Translations under genes and position numbers: made by a program
Part shown: piece by piece, positions 1 to 5,028 of the stretch
How the letters are laid out: every line of letters starts with the position of its first letter
How positions within the stretch are numbered: position 1 is the stretch's first letter
The notes under the pieces: generated by a model
The model's input: the letters and a program-made list of their open reading frames with translations, nothing else
Databases searched by the model: none
What the model was told of the DNA's origin: nothing
Source of the DNA: Alphaproteobacteria bacterium
GTDB taxonomy: Bacteria; Pseudomonadota; Alphaproteobacteria; Reyranellales; Reyranellaceae
DNA length: 5,028 bases
Direction: 5' to 3'
Assembly: GCA_013290035.1 (NCBI GenBank)
Contig: JABCYT010000338.1
Location: forward strand, 1 to 5,028

Positions 1-1
1 C

Positions 2-853
2 CGGCCGTCGCTTGCGCTCAGGTGCCTGCACGGCGTCGCCGACTTCCTGGTGCTGGACAACATCAAGCGCGCCATCGGCATGCACCGCGTGCGCTTCGCC
101 GGCACCGGCGCCGCGCCGATCGCGCCCGACCTGATCAAGTGGTATCGCGCGCTGGGCGTCGACATGCGCGAGGTCTACGGCCAGACCGAGAATTGCGGCC
201 TGGCGACCGGCATGCCCCAGCGCATCAAGCTCGGCACCGTCGGCATCACCGCGCCGCACACCGAGACCAGGATCTCGCCCGACGGCGAGATCCTGCTGAA
301 AGGTCCGCACGTCTTCATGGGCTACCTGAACCAGCCGCAGAAGACGGCGGAGACGCTGCGCGACGGCTGGCTGCACACCGGCGACGTCGGCTTCATCGAC
401 AACGAGGGGTACCTCAAGATCACCGACCGCATGAAGGACATCATCATCACCGCGGGCGGCAAGAACATCACGCCCTCGGAAATCGAGAACCAGCTCAAAT
501 TCTCGCCCTACATCTCCGACGCCGTGGTGATCGGCGATCGGCGCAAGTTCCTGTCGTGCCTGATCATGATCGACTACGACAACGTCGCCAAGCACGCGCA
601 GGACAGCAACGTGCCGTTCACCGACTTCACGTCGCTGTGCCGGGCGCCTGAGGTCCACGACCTGATTTGGTCGGAGATCGAGCGGGTGAACCAGAACTTC
701 GCGCGGGTCGAGACGATCAAGAAGTTCCGCCTGATCGAGCAGCAGCTCACCGCCGAGGACGACGAGCTCACGCCGACGATGAAGCTCAAGCGCAAGTTCG
801 TGAATGAAAAGTACATCCGGGTAATCGACGGCATGTATGCCGAGGCGAGCTAG
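2..853 (+). CDS. Long-chain-type AMP-forming acyl-CoA synthetase, C-terminal part (5' truncated by window edge)
   Basis: The last 283 residues of an ANL-superfamily adenylating enzyme are visible; the frame is open to the left edge, so the start lies outside. Such enzymes activate a carboxylic acid with ATP to an acyl-adenylate and then to acyl-CoA in the cytoplasm. Motifs in order, numbered from the first visible residue: GTGAAP (34-39), YGQTE (59-63), GWLHTGD (122-128, with the ribose-binding Asp128), Arg143 and the KD hinge (145-146), GGKNITPSEIE (152-162), and the C-terminal LTPTMKLKR (256-264), where Lys261 is the expected catalytic lysine of the mobile domain. The YGQTE and LTPTMKLKR forms fit the long-chain (COG1022-like) branch better than the short-chain or benzoate branches. 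The missing N-terminal part, roughly half the enzyme, should hold the P-loop-like Ser/Thr/Gly motif. The gene is followed after 37 bp by a binding-protein gene on the same strand. Family assignment is firm; the acid substrate is unknown. Confidence 0.93.
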   Translation, partial: RPSLALRCLHGVADFLVLDNIKRAIGMHRVRFAGTGAAPIAPDLIKWYRALGVDMREVYGQTENCGLATGMPQRIKLGTVGITAPHTETRISPDGEILLKGPHVFMGYLNQPQKTAETLRDGWLHTGDVGFIDNEGYLKITDRMKDIIITAGGKNITPSEIENQLKFSPYISDAVVIGDRRKFLSCLIMIDYDNVAKHAQDSNVPFTDFTSLCRAPEVHDLIWSEIERVNQNFARVETIKKFRLIEQQLTAEDDELTPTMKLKRKFVNEKYIRVIDGMYAEAS

Positions 854-858
854 TCCGC

Positions 859-864
859 TATATT
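859..864 (+). promoter_or_regulatory. Possible -10 box (TATATT) ahead of the binding-protein gene
   Basis: TATATT matches five of six bases of the sigma70 -10 consensus and lies in an AT-rich patch between the synthetase stop and the binding-protein start. It would give a leader of about 20 nt that includes the Shine-Dalgarno. No convincing -35 hexamer is found 16-18 bp upstream, inside the synthetase 3' end. Binding-protein genes are often expressed above their transporter genes, so an internal promoter would make sense, but this is a weak call. Confidence 0.2.
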
Positions 865-879
865 GTCTTAACGCGACAT

Positions 880-886
880 GGGAGGA
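880..886 (+). promoter_or_regulatory. Strong ribosome binding site that fixes the binding-protein start
   Basis: GGGAGGA is complementary to the 16S rRNA 3' end, and its GGAGG core ends five bases before the ATG at 891. It supports that ATG over an in-frame ATG at 837, which overlaps the synthetase gene and would put 18 residues ahead of the signal peptide. Confidence 0.85.
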
Positions 887-890
887 AACG

Positions 891-2063
891 ATGAACAAAT
901 CGAAGATCACTCTTGCAATGACGATCGCGGCCGCGGCGCTTGGAGCGGCGGCCGGCGCGTCGGCGCAGACGCGCGGCGTCACGCCCACGGAAGTCTTGTT
1001 CGGCATGCACACCGATCTGTCGGGCGTGGCCGCGACCTACGGCGTATCCTCGTCGAACGGCGTGAAGATGCGCTTCGACGAGATCAACGAGGCGGGCGGC
1101 GTCAATGGCCGCAAGATCAAGGTCATCGTCGAGGACCAGGGCTACCAGGTGCCCAAGGCGGTGCAGGCCTGCAACAAGCTGATCAACCGCGACAAGGTGT
1201 TCGCCTTCGTGGCCCCGCTTGGCACGCCGATGAACAATGCCTGCTTCAAGGACCAGTTCGCCGTCGGCGTGCCCAACCTGTTCCCGCTGTCGGCCGCGCG
1301 CTCGATGTACGAGCCCTATGAGCGGCTGAAATTTTACGGCGCGGCCTCCTATGTCGACCAGATCCGCTCGGGCATCGAATACTTCGTCAAGACGAAGGGC
1401 AAGAAGGCCATCTGCGTGATGTACCAGGACACCGACTTCGGCAAGGAGGTCCTGGAAGGCGCCGAGCAGCAGACCAAGAAGCTCGGCATCAAGATCGTCG
1501 AGACCGCGGCGCACAAGCCGACCGATCAGGACTTCACCGCCTCGATCACCAAGCTGCGCTCGGCCGGCTGCGACCTGATCGCCATGGGCACCATCGTGAA
1601 AGATTCGATCGTGCCCTATACGACGGCGCGCAAGGCGGGCTGGACCGACGTCGATTTCCTGGGATCCGCGGCGGTCTATGACCTGGTCGTCGGCGCGGCG
1701 CCCGGCATGGAGGGCTTCTACGGCATGGGCCTCACCGAGATGCCCTACGTCGACAGCCACGTGGCCTCGGTCAAGGGCTTCGTCGAGAACTACAAGAAGA
1801 AGTTCAACGTCGATCCCAACATCGGCGCGGTCTACGGCTACGTCGCCGCCGACCTCACCTACCAGGGCCTGAAGAATGCCGGCAAGGACCTGACGCTCGA
1901 CAGCTTCGTGACCGGCATGGAAGCCATCAAGGGCTACCACGACATCTTCAACGGTCCCGAGGTCAATTTCGGCCCCAACATCCGGCAGGGCGCGAATTCC
2001 TCGTTCCTCGCCGAAGTGAAGGGCGGCCGCTGGACCCGCGTCACCGATCCGCTGGGCTTCTGA
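891..2063 (+). CDS. Periplasmic substrate-binding protein of a Liv/HAAT-type ABC transporter
   Basis: A complete 390-residue type I periplasmic binding protein (Peripla_BP_6, LivK-like). It captures a solute in the periplasm and delivers it to an ABC permease. Residues 1-25 form a Sec signal peptide: a Lys-rich start, a hydrophobic Ala/Leu/Ile core and an ASA|Q cleavage site after Ala25. The mature protein starts with the usual first beta-strand (VLFGMHTDLSG), then has the family hallmark INEAGGVNGRKI (residues 66-77), and later the hinge-side segment YQDTDFGKE. The length is typical of the class. The start is set by a strong Shine-Dalgarno and by the position of the signal peptide. The class binds branched-chain amino acids, amides, short carboxylates or aromatic acids. 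The preceding acyl-CoA synthetase makes a carboxylate ligand plausible, but this is inference. Permease and ATPase genes are not in view. The next gene is convergent, so this is the last gene of its transcription unit. Confidence 0.93.
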   Translation: MNKSKITLAMTIAAAALGAAAGASAQTRGVTPTEVLFGMHTDLSGVAATYGVSSSNGVKMRFDEINEAGGVNGRKIKVIVEDQGYQVPKAVQACNKLINRDKVFAFVAPLGTPMNNACFKDQFAVGVPNLFPLSAARSMYEPYERLKFYGAASYVDQIRSGIEYFVKTKGKKAICVMYQDTDFGKEVLEGAEQQTKKLGIKIVETAAHKPTDQDFTASITKLRSAGCDLIAMGTIVKDSIVPYTTARKAGWTDVDFLGSAAVYDLVVGAAPGMEGFYGMGLTEMPYVDSHVASVKGFVENYKKKFNVDPNIGAVYGYVAADLTYQGLKNAGKDLTLDSFVTGMEAIKGYHDIFNGPEVNFGPNIRQGANSSFLAEVKGGRWTRVTDPLGF

Positions 2064-2076
2064 CCCCAGTCACAAG

Positions 2077-2099
2077 CCTCCCCCGTCACACGGGGGAGG
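2077..2099. terminator. GC-rich hairpin just after the binding-protein stop
   Basis: A perfect 9-bp stem (CCTCCCCCG at 2077-2085, CGGGGGAGG at 2091-2099) with a 5-base loop begins 13 bp after the stop codon at 2063. It lacks a following U-run, so it is not a canonical intrinsic terminator. It may act as a 3'-end stabiliser or assist termination. It is the outer left part of the larger inverted-repeat element and competes with long-range pairing to the right arm. Confidence 0.4.
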
Positions 2100-2144
2100 T
2101 GACCCGCAGGGCCGGAGGGGGAAAGCCCCAGTCGAGATACCTGC

Positions 2145-2162
2145 AATTTCAGATCTGAAATT
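2145..2162. repeat. 18-bp perfect palindrome at the core of the inverted-repeat element
   Basis: AATTTCAGATCTGAAATT equals its own reverse complement and is centred on AGATCT. It is AT-rich inside a very GC-rich surround and sits at the symmetry centre of the 154-bp element, so it is most simply the apex of that structure. A dimeric protein-binding site is an alternative, but its place between two stop codons argues against an operator. Confidence 0.8.
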
Positions 2163-2242
2163 TCCGGAGATCGTCTGCGGGGCCTTCCCCTCCGCCCCCT
2201 TCGGGGCACCCCTCTGTAAGACGGGGGAGGGACAATATGGAA

Positions 2243-2617
2243 TCAGCCCGCCGTGGGCGGCGGCGGCACCGTGACCCGGGCGTCGCGCAGCTTCTCCTGC
2301 AGCACCGGGATGCCGGACGCATAGTTGCCGTCCTGGCACTGGGCGATCGCGACCCTGGCATCGAGGTCGGCGGCTTCGCCGCCGGTGGTCACGCCGCCCA
2401 GATATCCACCGACCGTGCCGACATATTCGGCATAGGTCTGGGAGAGCCTCGAGCAGTAGGCGGCGCCTTGGGCGGCGGTCATGCCGGGCGGCGGAACGGC
2501 GGCCTGCAGCCCCGATCCGGCAAAGCCTCCGCCCTGTCCGCTACCGCCCGTCGTGGTACACGCCGCGGCGACAAGCGATACAAGCGCCAAAAGACCCAAT
2601 CCCCCGAGCTTCGACAT
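2243..2617 (-). CDS. Small lipoprotein of unknown function
   Basis: A 124-residue protein with a type II signal peptide: Lys3, a Leu/Val/Ala-rich core (7-19) and the lipobox-like VAAAC with Cys20 as the expected lipidated residue. The Ala at -3 is less common than Leu but accepted. A flexible Thr/Gly/Ser linker (21-36) and a Pro-rich patch (41-44) follow. The likely folded core (46-115) contains AAYCSRLSQTYAEYVG and later VAIAQCQDG; Cys55 and Cys94 could form a disulfide, since the protein is predicted to be exported. The tail is VPPPPTAG. Lipidation would place it on the periplasmic side of a membrane. The start is supported by a GGGAGGA ribosome site (2622-2628 on the minus strand) five bases (from its GGAGG core) before the ATG. 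I recognise no named family. It is transcribed away from the SDR genes and convergent with the binding-protein gene, so neighbours give little functional information. Confidence 0.85.
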   Translation of the reverse strand: MSKLGGLGLLALVSLVAAACTTTGGSGQGGGFAGSGLQAAVPPPGMTAAQGAAYCSRLSQTYAEYVGTVGGYLGGVTTGGEAADLDARVAIAQCQDGNYASGIPVLQEKLRDARVTVPPPPTAG

Positions 2618-2680
2618 GCGGTCCTCCCTCGGCGAAGTACGCTACTGCAATTGCACGATAATCGCTATGGTCGGCGGCGC
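2618..2680. promoter_or_regulatory. Divergent promoter region between lipoprotein and SDR genes
   Basis: These 63 bp must hold start signals for both divergent genes. A locally AT-rich patch contains the 10-bp perfect palindrome TGCAATTGCA (2646-2655), followed directly by GATAAT (2657-2662), which matches five of six bases of a -10 box for the plus-strand SDR gene. It would give a leader of only about 10-12 nt. No good -35 hexamer is present on either strand. The palindrome next to the -10 is a candidate operator, but 10 bp is short and chance is not excluded. Confidence 0.35.
2622..2628 (-). promoter_or_regulatory. Ribosome binding site of the lipoprotein gene
   Basis: Read on the minus strand this is GGGAGGA, the same strong motif and spacing seen before the binding-protein gene. 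It confirms the ATG at 2617 and supports the lipoprotein reading frame as a real gene, which matters because the opposite strand is also open here. Confidence 0.8.
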
Positions 2681-3451
2681 ATGAGCGGTGAACTTTCGGG
2701 ACAGGTGGCGATCGTCACGGGTGGCGCTTCAGGTATCGGCGCGGCATCTGCGGCGCTGCTCGCGGGCCAGGGCGCGCGCGTCATCGTCGCCGACCTTCAG
2801 GACGCCAAGGACGGGACCGGCCGCTTCGTGTCGCACGACGTGGCTTCGGAGGAGTCCTGGAAGTCCCTGCTCGCCGACGTATTGGGCCGCGAAGGCCGCC
2901 TGGACATCGTGGTTAACAATGCCGGCATCTCCGGCGGCTTTGCCAATGCCGAGACCACCACCGTCGAGAGTTGGCAGCATGTGCAGGCGATCAATTCGGA
3001 AGGCGTGTTCCTGGGCTGCAAGTACGCCATCCAGGGCATGAAGAAGAGCGGTCCGGACAAGCCCGCGTCCAAGGGCTCGATCGTCAACATCTCGTCGATC
3101 GCCGGCCTGATCGGCTCGGCGGGACCGACCGCCTATACCGCCAGCAAGGGCGCGGTGCGGCTGCTCAGCAAGAGCGTGGCGCTCTACTGCGCCGAGCAGA
3201 GATACAATATCCGCTGCAATTCGGTTCATCCGGGCGGCGTCGACACGCCGATCTTCAACCCGCTGTGGCAGGCGATGGGCCACGAGCAGGGCAAGGCGTT
3301 CGTGGGCTCGCGCCATCCGATCGGGCGCATGGCCGAGCCGGTCGATCTGGGCGAGGTCGTGCTGTGGCTCGCCTCGGACCGCTCGAGCTTCGTCACCGGC
3401 GCGGAGATCGTGGCCGACGGCGGGCTGACATCGGGCCTGATGAAAAGGTAG
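2681..3451 (+). CDS. Classical short-chain dehydrogenase/reductase, first of a tandem pair
   Basis: A complete 256-residue cytoplasmic SDR with an NAD(P)-binding Rossmann fold. Visible motifs: TGGASGIG (13-20) for the dinucleotide, Asp38 at the end of beta-2 (favours NAD over NADP), NNAG (79-82), Asn105, Ser139 in NISS, YTASK with Tyr152 and Lys156, then NSVHPGGVDTP (180-190). The Asn-Ser-Tyr-Lys tetrad is intact, so an active alcohol/ketone oxidoreductase is expected. Relative to the next gene it carries a short insertion (GPDKPASK, 124-131) before beta-5. The ATG at 2681 starts the domain at the normal distance from the glycine motif; the frame is open far upstream, but that stretch is antisense to the lipoprotein gene. 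No good Shine-Dalgarno precedes it, unlike the other genes here. It resembles cyclopentanol dehydrogenase, glucose 1-dehydrogenase-like and hydroxysteroid dehydrogenase SDRs; substrate cannot be decided. It is followed after 4 bp by a paralogue. Confidence 0.93.
   Translation: MSGELSGQVAIVTGGASGIGAASAALLAGQGARVIVADLQDAKDGTGRFVSHDVASEESWKSLLADVLGREGRLDIVVNNAGISGGFANAETTTVESWQHVQAINSEGVFLGCKYAIQGMKKSGPDKPASKGSIVNISSIAGLIGSAGPTAYTASKGAVRLLSKSVALYCAEQRYNIRCNSVHPGGVDTPIFNPLWQAMGHEQGKAFVGSRHPIGRMAEPVDLGEVVLWLASDRSSFVTGAEIVADGGLTSGLMKR
3445..3448 (+). promoter_or_regulatory. Ribosome binding site of the second SDR gene inside the end of the first
   Basis: AAGG ends seven bases before the ATG at 3456 and lies in the last codons of the upstream SDR, whose TAG is at 3449-3451. 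This arrangement implies one transcript and probably coupled translation. Confidence 0.55.
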
Positions 3452-3455
3452 CACC

Positions 3456-4214
3456 ATGCCCCGTCTCGAGAACAAGGTCGTGCTGCTGAGCGGCGGCGCG
3501 TCGGGCATCGGCGCCGAGAGCGCCCGGCTGGTCGTGCGCGAGGGCGGCAAGGCCGTGCTGGCCGACCGTGACGAGGCGAAGGGCCGCACGCTTGCGGCCG
3601 AGTTGGGCGACGCGGCGCTGTTCGTGCCCCTGGACGTCACCCAGGAAGCGGGCTGGCAGAGCGCCGTCGCCGCCAGCGTCGAGAGGTTCGGCGGCCTGCA
3701 CGGCCTCCTGAATGCCGCGGGCGTGGGCGTGCGCAATTCGATCGAGGACTGCACGCTCGCGGAATACCGCCGGGTCAACGACATCAATGCGCTGGGCACG
3801 TTCCTCGGCTGCAAGACCGCGATTCCGGCCCTCAAGCAGTCGGGCGGCGGCTCGATCGTCAACATCTCATCGGTGCTCGGCCTGCGCGGTGCGTCCTATG
3901 CGATGGCCTACTGCGCCAGCAAGGGTGCGGTGCGCACGCTCACCAAGAACGTGGCGCTGCATTGCGCGCAGATGAAATACAACATCCGCTGCAACTCGGT
4001 GCATCCGGGCTATATCGACACGCCGATGATCGCGCCCCGCCTCAGTCAGACCGTCGGCAACAGGAGCGGCCGGCAGGATCTCGAGGAGCTGCACCCGCTC
4101 GGCCGGCTGGGCCGGCCCGAGGAGGTGGCGAACATGATCCTGTTCCTGCTGTCGGACGAATCGACCTTCTCGACCGGCTCGGAATTCGTCTGCGACGGCG
4201 GGCTGACGGCGTAG
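3456..4214 (+). CDS. Classical short-chain dehydrogenase/reductase, second of a tandem pair
   Basis: A complete 252-residue cytoplasmic SDR. Motifs: SGGASGIG (12-19, Ser in place of the usual Thr), Asp37 after beta-2 (suggesting NAD), NAAG (86-89, a variant of NNAG), Asn111, Ser139, YCASK with Tyr152 and Lys156, NSVHPGYIDTP, and the C-terminal STGSEFVCDGGLTA. The catalytic tetrad is complete. Ser139, Tyr152 and Lys156 fall at the same numbers as in the upstream SDR although the two differ by indels before them, because a longer segment between beta-2 and beta-4 here offsets the insertion there. The substrate-loop regions after DTP differ, so different or successive substrates are likely. It starts 4 bp after its neighbour's stop and is co-transcribed. 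Its stop lies 9 bp from the stop of the convergent hydrolase gene. Related to cyclopentanol dehydrogenase-like and 3-oxoacyl-ACP reductase-like SDRs; exact reaction unknown. Confidence 0.93.
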   Translation: MPRLENKVVLLSGGASGIGAESARLVVREGGKAVLADRDEAKGRTLAAELGDAALFVPLDVTQEAGWQSAVAASVERFGGLHGLLNAAGVGVRNSIEDCTLAEYRRVNDINALGTFLGCKTAIPALKQSGGGSIVNISSVLGLRGASYAMAYCASKGAVRTLTKNVALHCAQMKYNIRCNSVHPGYIDTPMIAPRLSQTVGNRSGRQDLEELHPLGRLGRPEEVANMILFLLSDESTFSTGSEFVCDGGLTA

Positions 4215-4223
4215 CTGGGGGAG

Positions 4224-5027
4224 CTAGCGCATTCCCGTGATCGACGCGCTCATCGCCCGCGGGTCGCGCTTGGGCCAGCGGCCTGAATCGACCTGGACGA
4301 TGAAGTCGCCGACGATGCGGTTGAAGAGATCCGGATCCTCGAGGTTGATGGTGTGGCCGCAGTTGGGCATCACCGCCAGCGCCGCCGAGGGGATCTCGCG
4401 CTTCATCAGCACCGAGGGCGCGAGGCACGGCCAGTCCTCGTCGCCCGTAAGGACAAGCGTGGGCACGGTCATGGCGCGCATCTTGTCCAAAAGGTCGTAG
4501 AGCGAGGGGCGCTGGCCCTGCACGCCCACCTGGGTGTTGGCCGAACCGAGCGCGGAATGCTCGCCCAGCTCCTTCTTGAACTGGGCGAAGCCGCGCGGGT
4601 CCTTGTTCTCGAACTGCACGCGGGTCGGACCGTAGGCGTATTTGCCGGCGAACTTCTCCATGCCCTCGCTCAGCAGCGACTTGGCCACGACCTCGACCTC
4701 GCCCTTGAACTTGGCCTGCTGCTCCTTCTCCGCGCCATAGCCCACGCCCGCCACGACCAGCGACAAAGCGCGCGTCGGATGGCGGAAGCCGAAATGCAGC
4801 GTGGCGAAGCCGCCCATCGAGAGGCCGACGACGTGGGCCTTCTGGATCTTCAGATGATCCATCACCGCCAGGATGTCGTCGGTGGCGCGGCTCTGCGAGT
4901 AGCTCGCGGGTTTCTCCGGCACGTCGGACGGCGGATAGCCGCGGGCACCGAAGGTGACGCAGCGGTAGCGCTGGCCGAAATGGCGCATCTGCATCTCCCA
5001 CGAGCGATGGTCGGCCGCGAACTCGTG
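4224..5027 (-). CDS. Alpha/beta hydrolase, lacking its N-terminus (cut by the right window edge)
   Basis: 267 residues of a serine hydrolase of the alpha/beta fold are visible on the minus strand. The ATG at 4994 is not the true start: the frame continues upstream to the edge as HEFAADHRSWE, which is the conserved oxyanion-loop region after beta-3, so a short N-terminal part lies outside. Numbered from that internal Met: ARGYPPSD (17-24), nucleophile elbow GLSMGG with Ser59, LTGDEDWPC (182-190) with Asp187 as the likely acid, and NCGHTINLEDP (211-221) with His214. The triad is complete, so an active esterase, lactonase or C-C hydrolase is expected in the cytoplasm; no signal peptide can be judged. 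The cap region (about 88-170) is rich in charged residues. The family is close to 3-oxoadipate enol-lactonase-like hydrolases, but that does not fix the substrate. It is convergent with the SDR pair and so not in their operon. Confidence 0.92.
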   Translation of the reverse strand, partial: HEFAADHRSWEMQMRHFGQRYRCVTFGARGYPPSDVPEKPASYSQSRATDDILAVMDHLKIQKAHVVGLSMGGFATLHFGFRHPTRALSLVVAGVGYGAEKEQQAKFKGEVEVVAKSLLSEGMEKFAGKYAYGPTRVQFENKDPRGFAQFKKELGEHSALGSANTQVGVQGQRPSLYDLLDKMRAMTVPTLVLTGDEDWPCLAPSVLMKREIPSAALAVMPNCGHTINLEDPDLFNRIVGDFIVQVDSGRWPKRDPRAMSASITGMR

Positions 5028-5028
5028 C

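Larger units (their letters stand above)
2077..2230. repeat. Long imperfect inverted-repeat element (REP/MITE-like) between convergent genes
   Basis: The segment folds back on itself over its whole length. The outer 11 bp are perfect inverted repeats (CCTCCCCCGTC at 2077-2087 against its complement at 2220-2230). The arms of about 50 bp remain similar with a few mismatches and one- or two-base gaps, sharing the pattern GGTG..CCCG.AGGG..CGGAGGGG..AA..GCCCC. The AT-richer middle centres on an 18-bp perfect palindrome. It holds no credible gene and fills nearly all of the 179-bp gap between two convergent stops. This organisation resembles extragenic palindromic repeats or non-autonomous miniature elements that recur in GC-rich alphaproteobacterial genomes; whether it is multicopy cannot be seen from one window. 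No clear target-site duplication is visible. As RNA it could form a long hairpin from either strand. Confidence 0.75.

Noticed and set aside
837..890. An earlier ATG for the binding protein overlapping the synthetase gene.
   Set aside because: It would put 18 unrelated residues ahead of a complete signal peptide, while the ATG at 891 has a strong, well-spaced ribosome site.
858..1940. A 360-codon open frame on the minus strand, antisense to the binding-protein gene.
   Set aside because: It is rich in Arg, Ala, Asp, Val and His in the pattern produced by reading a GC-rich gene backwards, it has no recognisable domain, and the plus strand has a clear family, signal peptide and ribosome site.
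2077..2230. The palindromic region as a CRISPR or classical intrinsic terminator.
   Set aside because: There is one inverted repeat rather than several direct repeats with spacers, and neither strand has a U-run after the hairpin.
2237..2680. An in-frame N-terminal extension of the first SDR of about 148 residues, as a fusion protein.
   Set aside because: The extension is Arg/Gly-rich, antisense to the well-supported lipoprotein gene, and not needed: the SDR fold starts normally at the ATG at 2681.
2729..3865. A 378-codon open frame on the minus strand, antisense to both SDR genes.
   Set aside because: It spans two independent plus-strand genes with intact catalytic motifs and has an Arg/Ala/His-rich shadow composition with no recognisable fold.
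4042..5001. A 319-codon minus-strand frame overlapping the alpha/beta hydrolase.
   Set aside because: It is a different frame of the same strand with an Arg/Pro/Gly-rich shadow composition; the hydrolase frame has the full Ser-Asp-His triad motifs.

Overview
The window is a compact, high-GC stretch of bacterial chromosome. G/C-rich third codon positions, the protein types and a GC-rich palindromic repeat between convergent genes suggest an alphaproteobacterium, perhaps of the Hyphomicrobiales (Bradyrhizobium-like) or Reyranella/Rhodospirillales type. This placement is an inference from sequence style; there is no rRNA or other marker gene here. I see no tRNA, rRNA, CRISPR array, transposase or phage gene, and no gene-free stretch above 300 bases.

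Layout. (1) 2-853 (+) is the C-terminal part of a long-chain-type AMP-forming acyl-CoA synthetase cut by the left edge. (2) 891-2063 (+) is a complete periplasmic substrate-binding protein of the branched-chain amino acid (Liv/HAAT) ABC transporter class, 37 bp downstream and probably in the same operon. (3) 2077-2230 is a 154-bp inverted-repeat element with an 18-bp perfect palindrome at its core, between convergent genes. (4) 2243-2617 (-) is a small lipoprotein of unknown function. (5) 2618-2680 is a short divergent regulatory gap. (6) 2681-3451 and 3456-4214 (+) are two tandem classical short-chain dehydrogenases/reductases, 4 bp apart and clearly related to each other. (7) 4224-5027 (-) is an alpha/beta hydrolase, convergent with the second SDR and cut by the right edge.

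How the genes may work together. The synthetase and binding protein together look like a module that captures a small carboxylate or amino-acid-like solute in the periplasm and activates it as a CoA thioester inside the cell; the permease and ATPase genes would be expected to the left of the window. The two SDRs form a two-gene unit for NAD-dependent alcohol/ketone interconversion. The hydrolase could act on an ester or lactone in the same peripheral catabolic region, but no substrate can be read from the sequence.

Nothing here looks like a wholly new system. The items most worth a second look are the palindromic element, the tandem SDR pair, the synthetase/binding-protein pairing and the unassigned lipoprotein.
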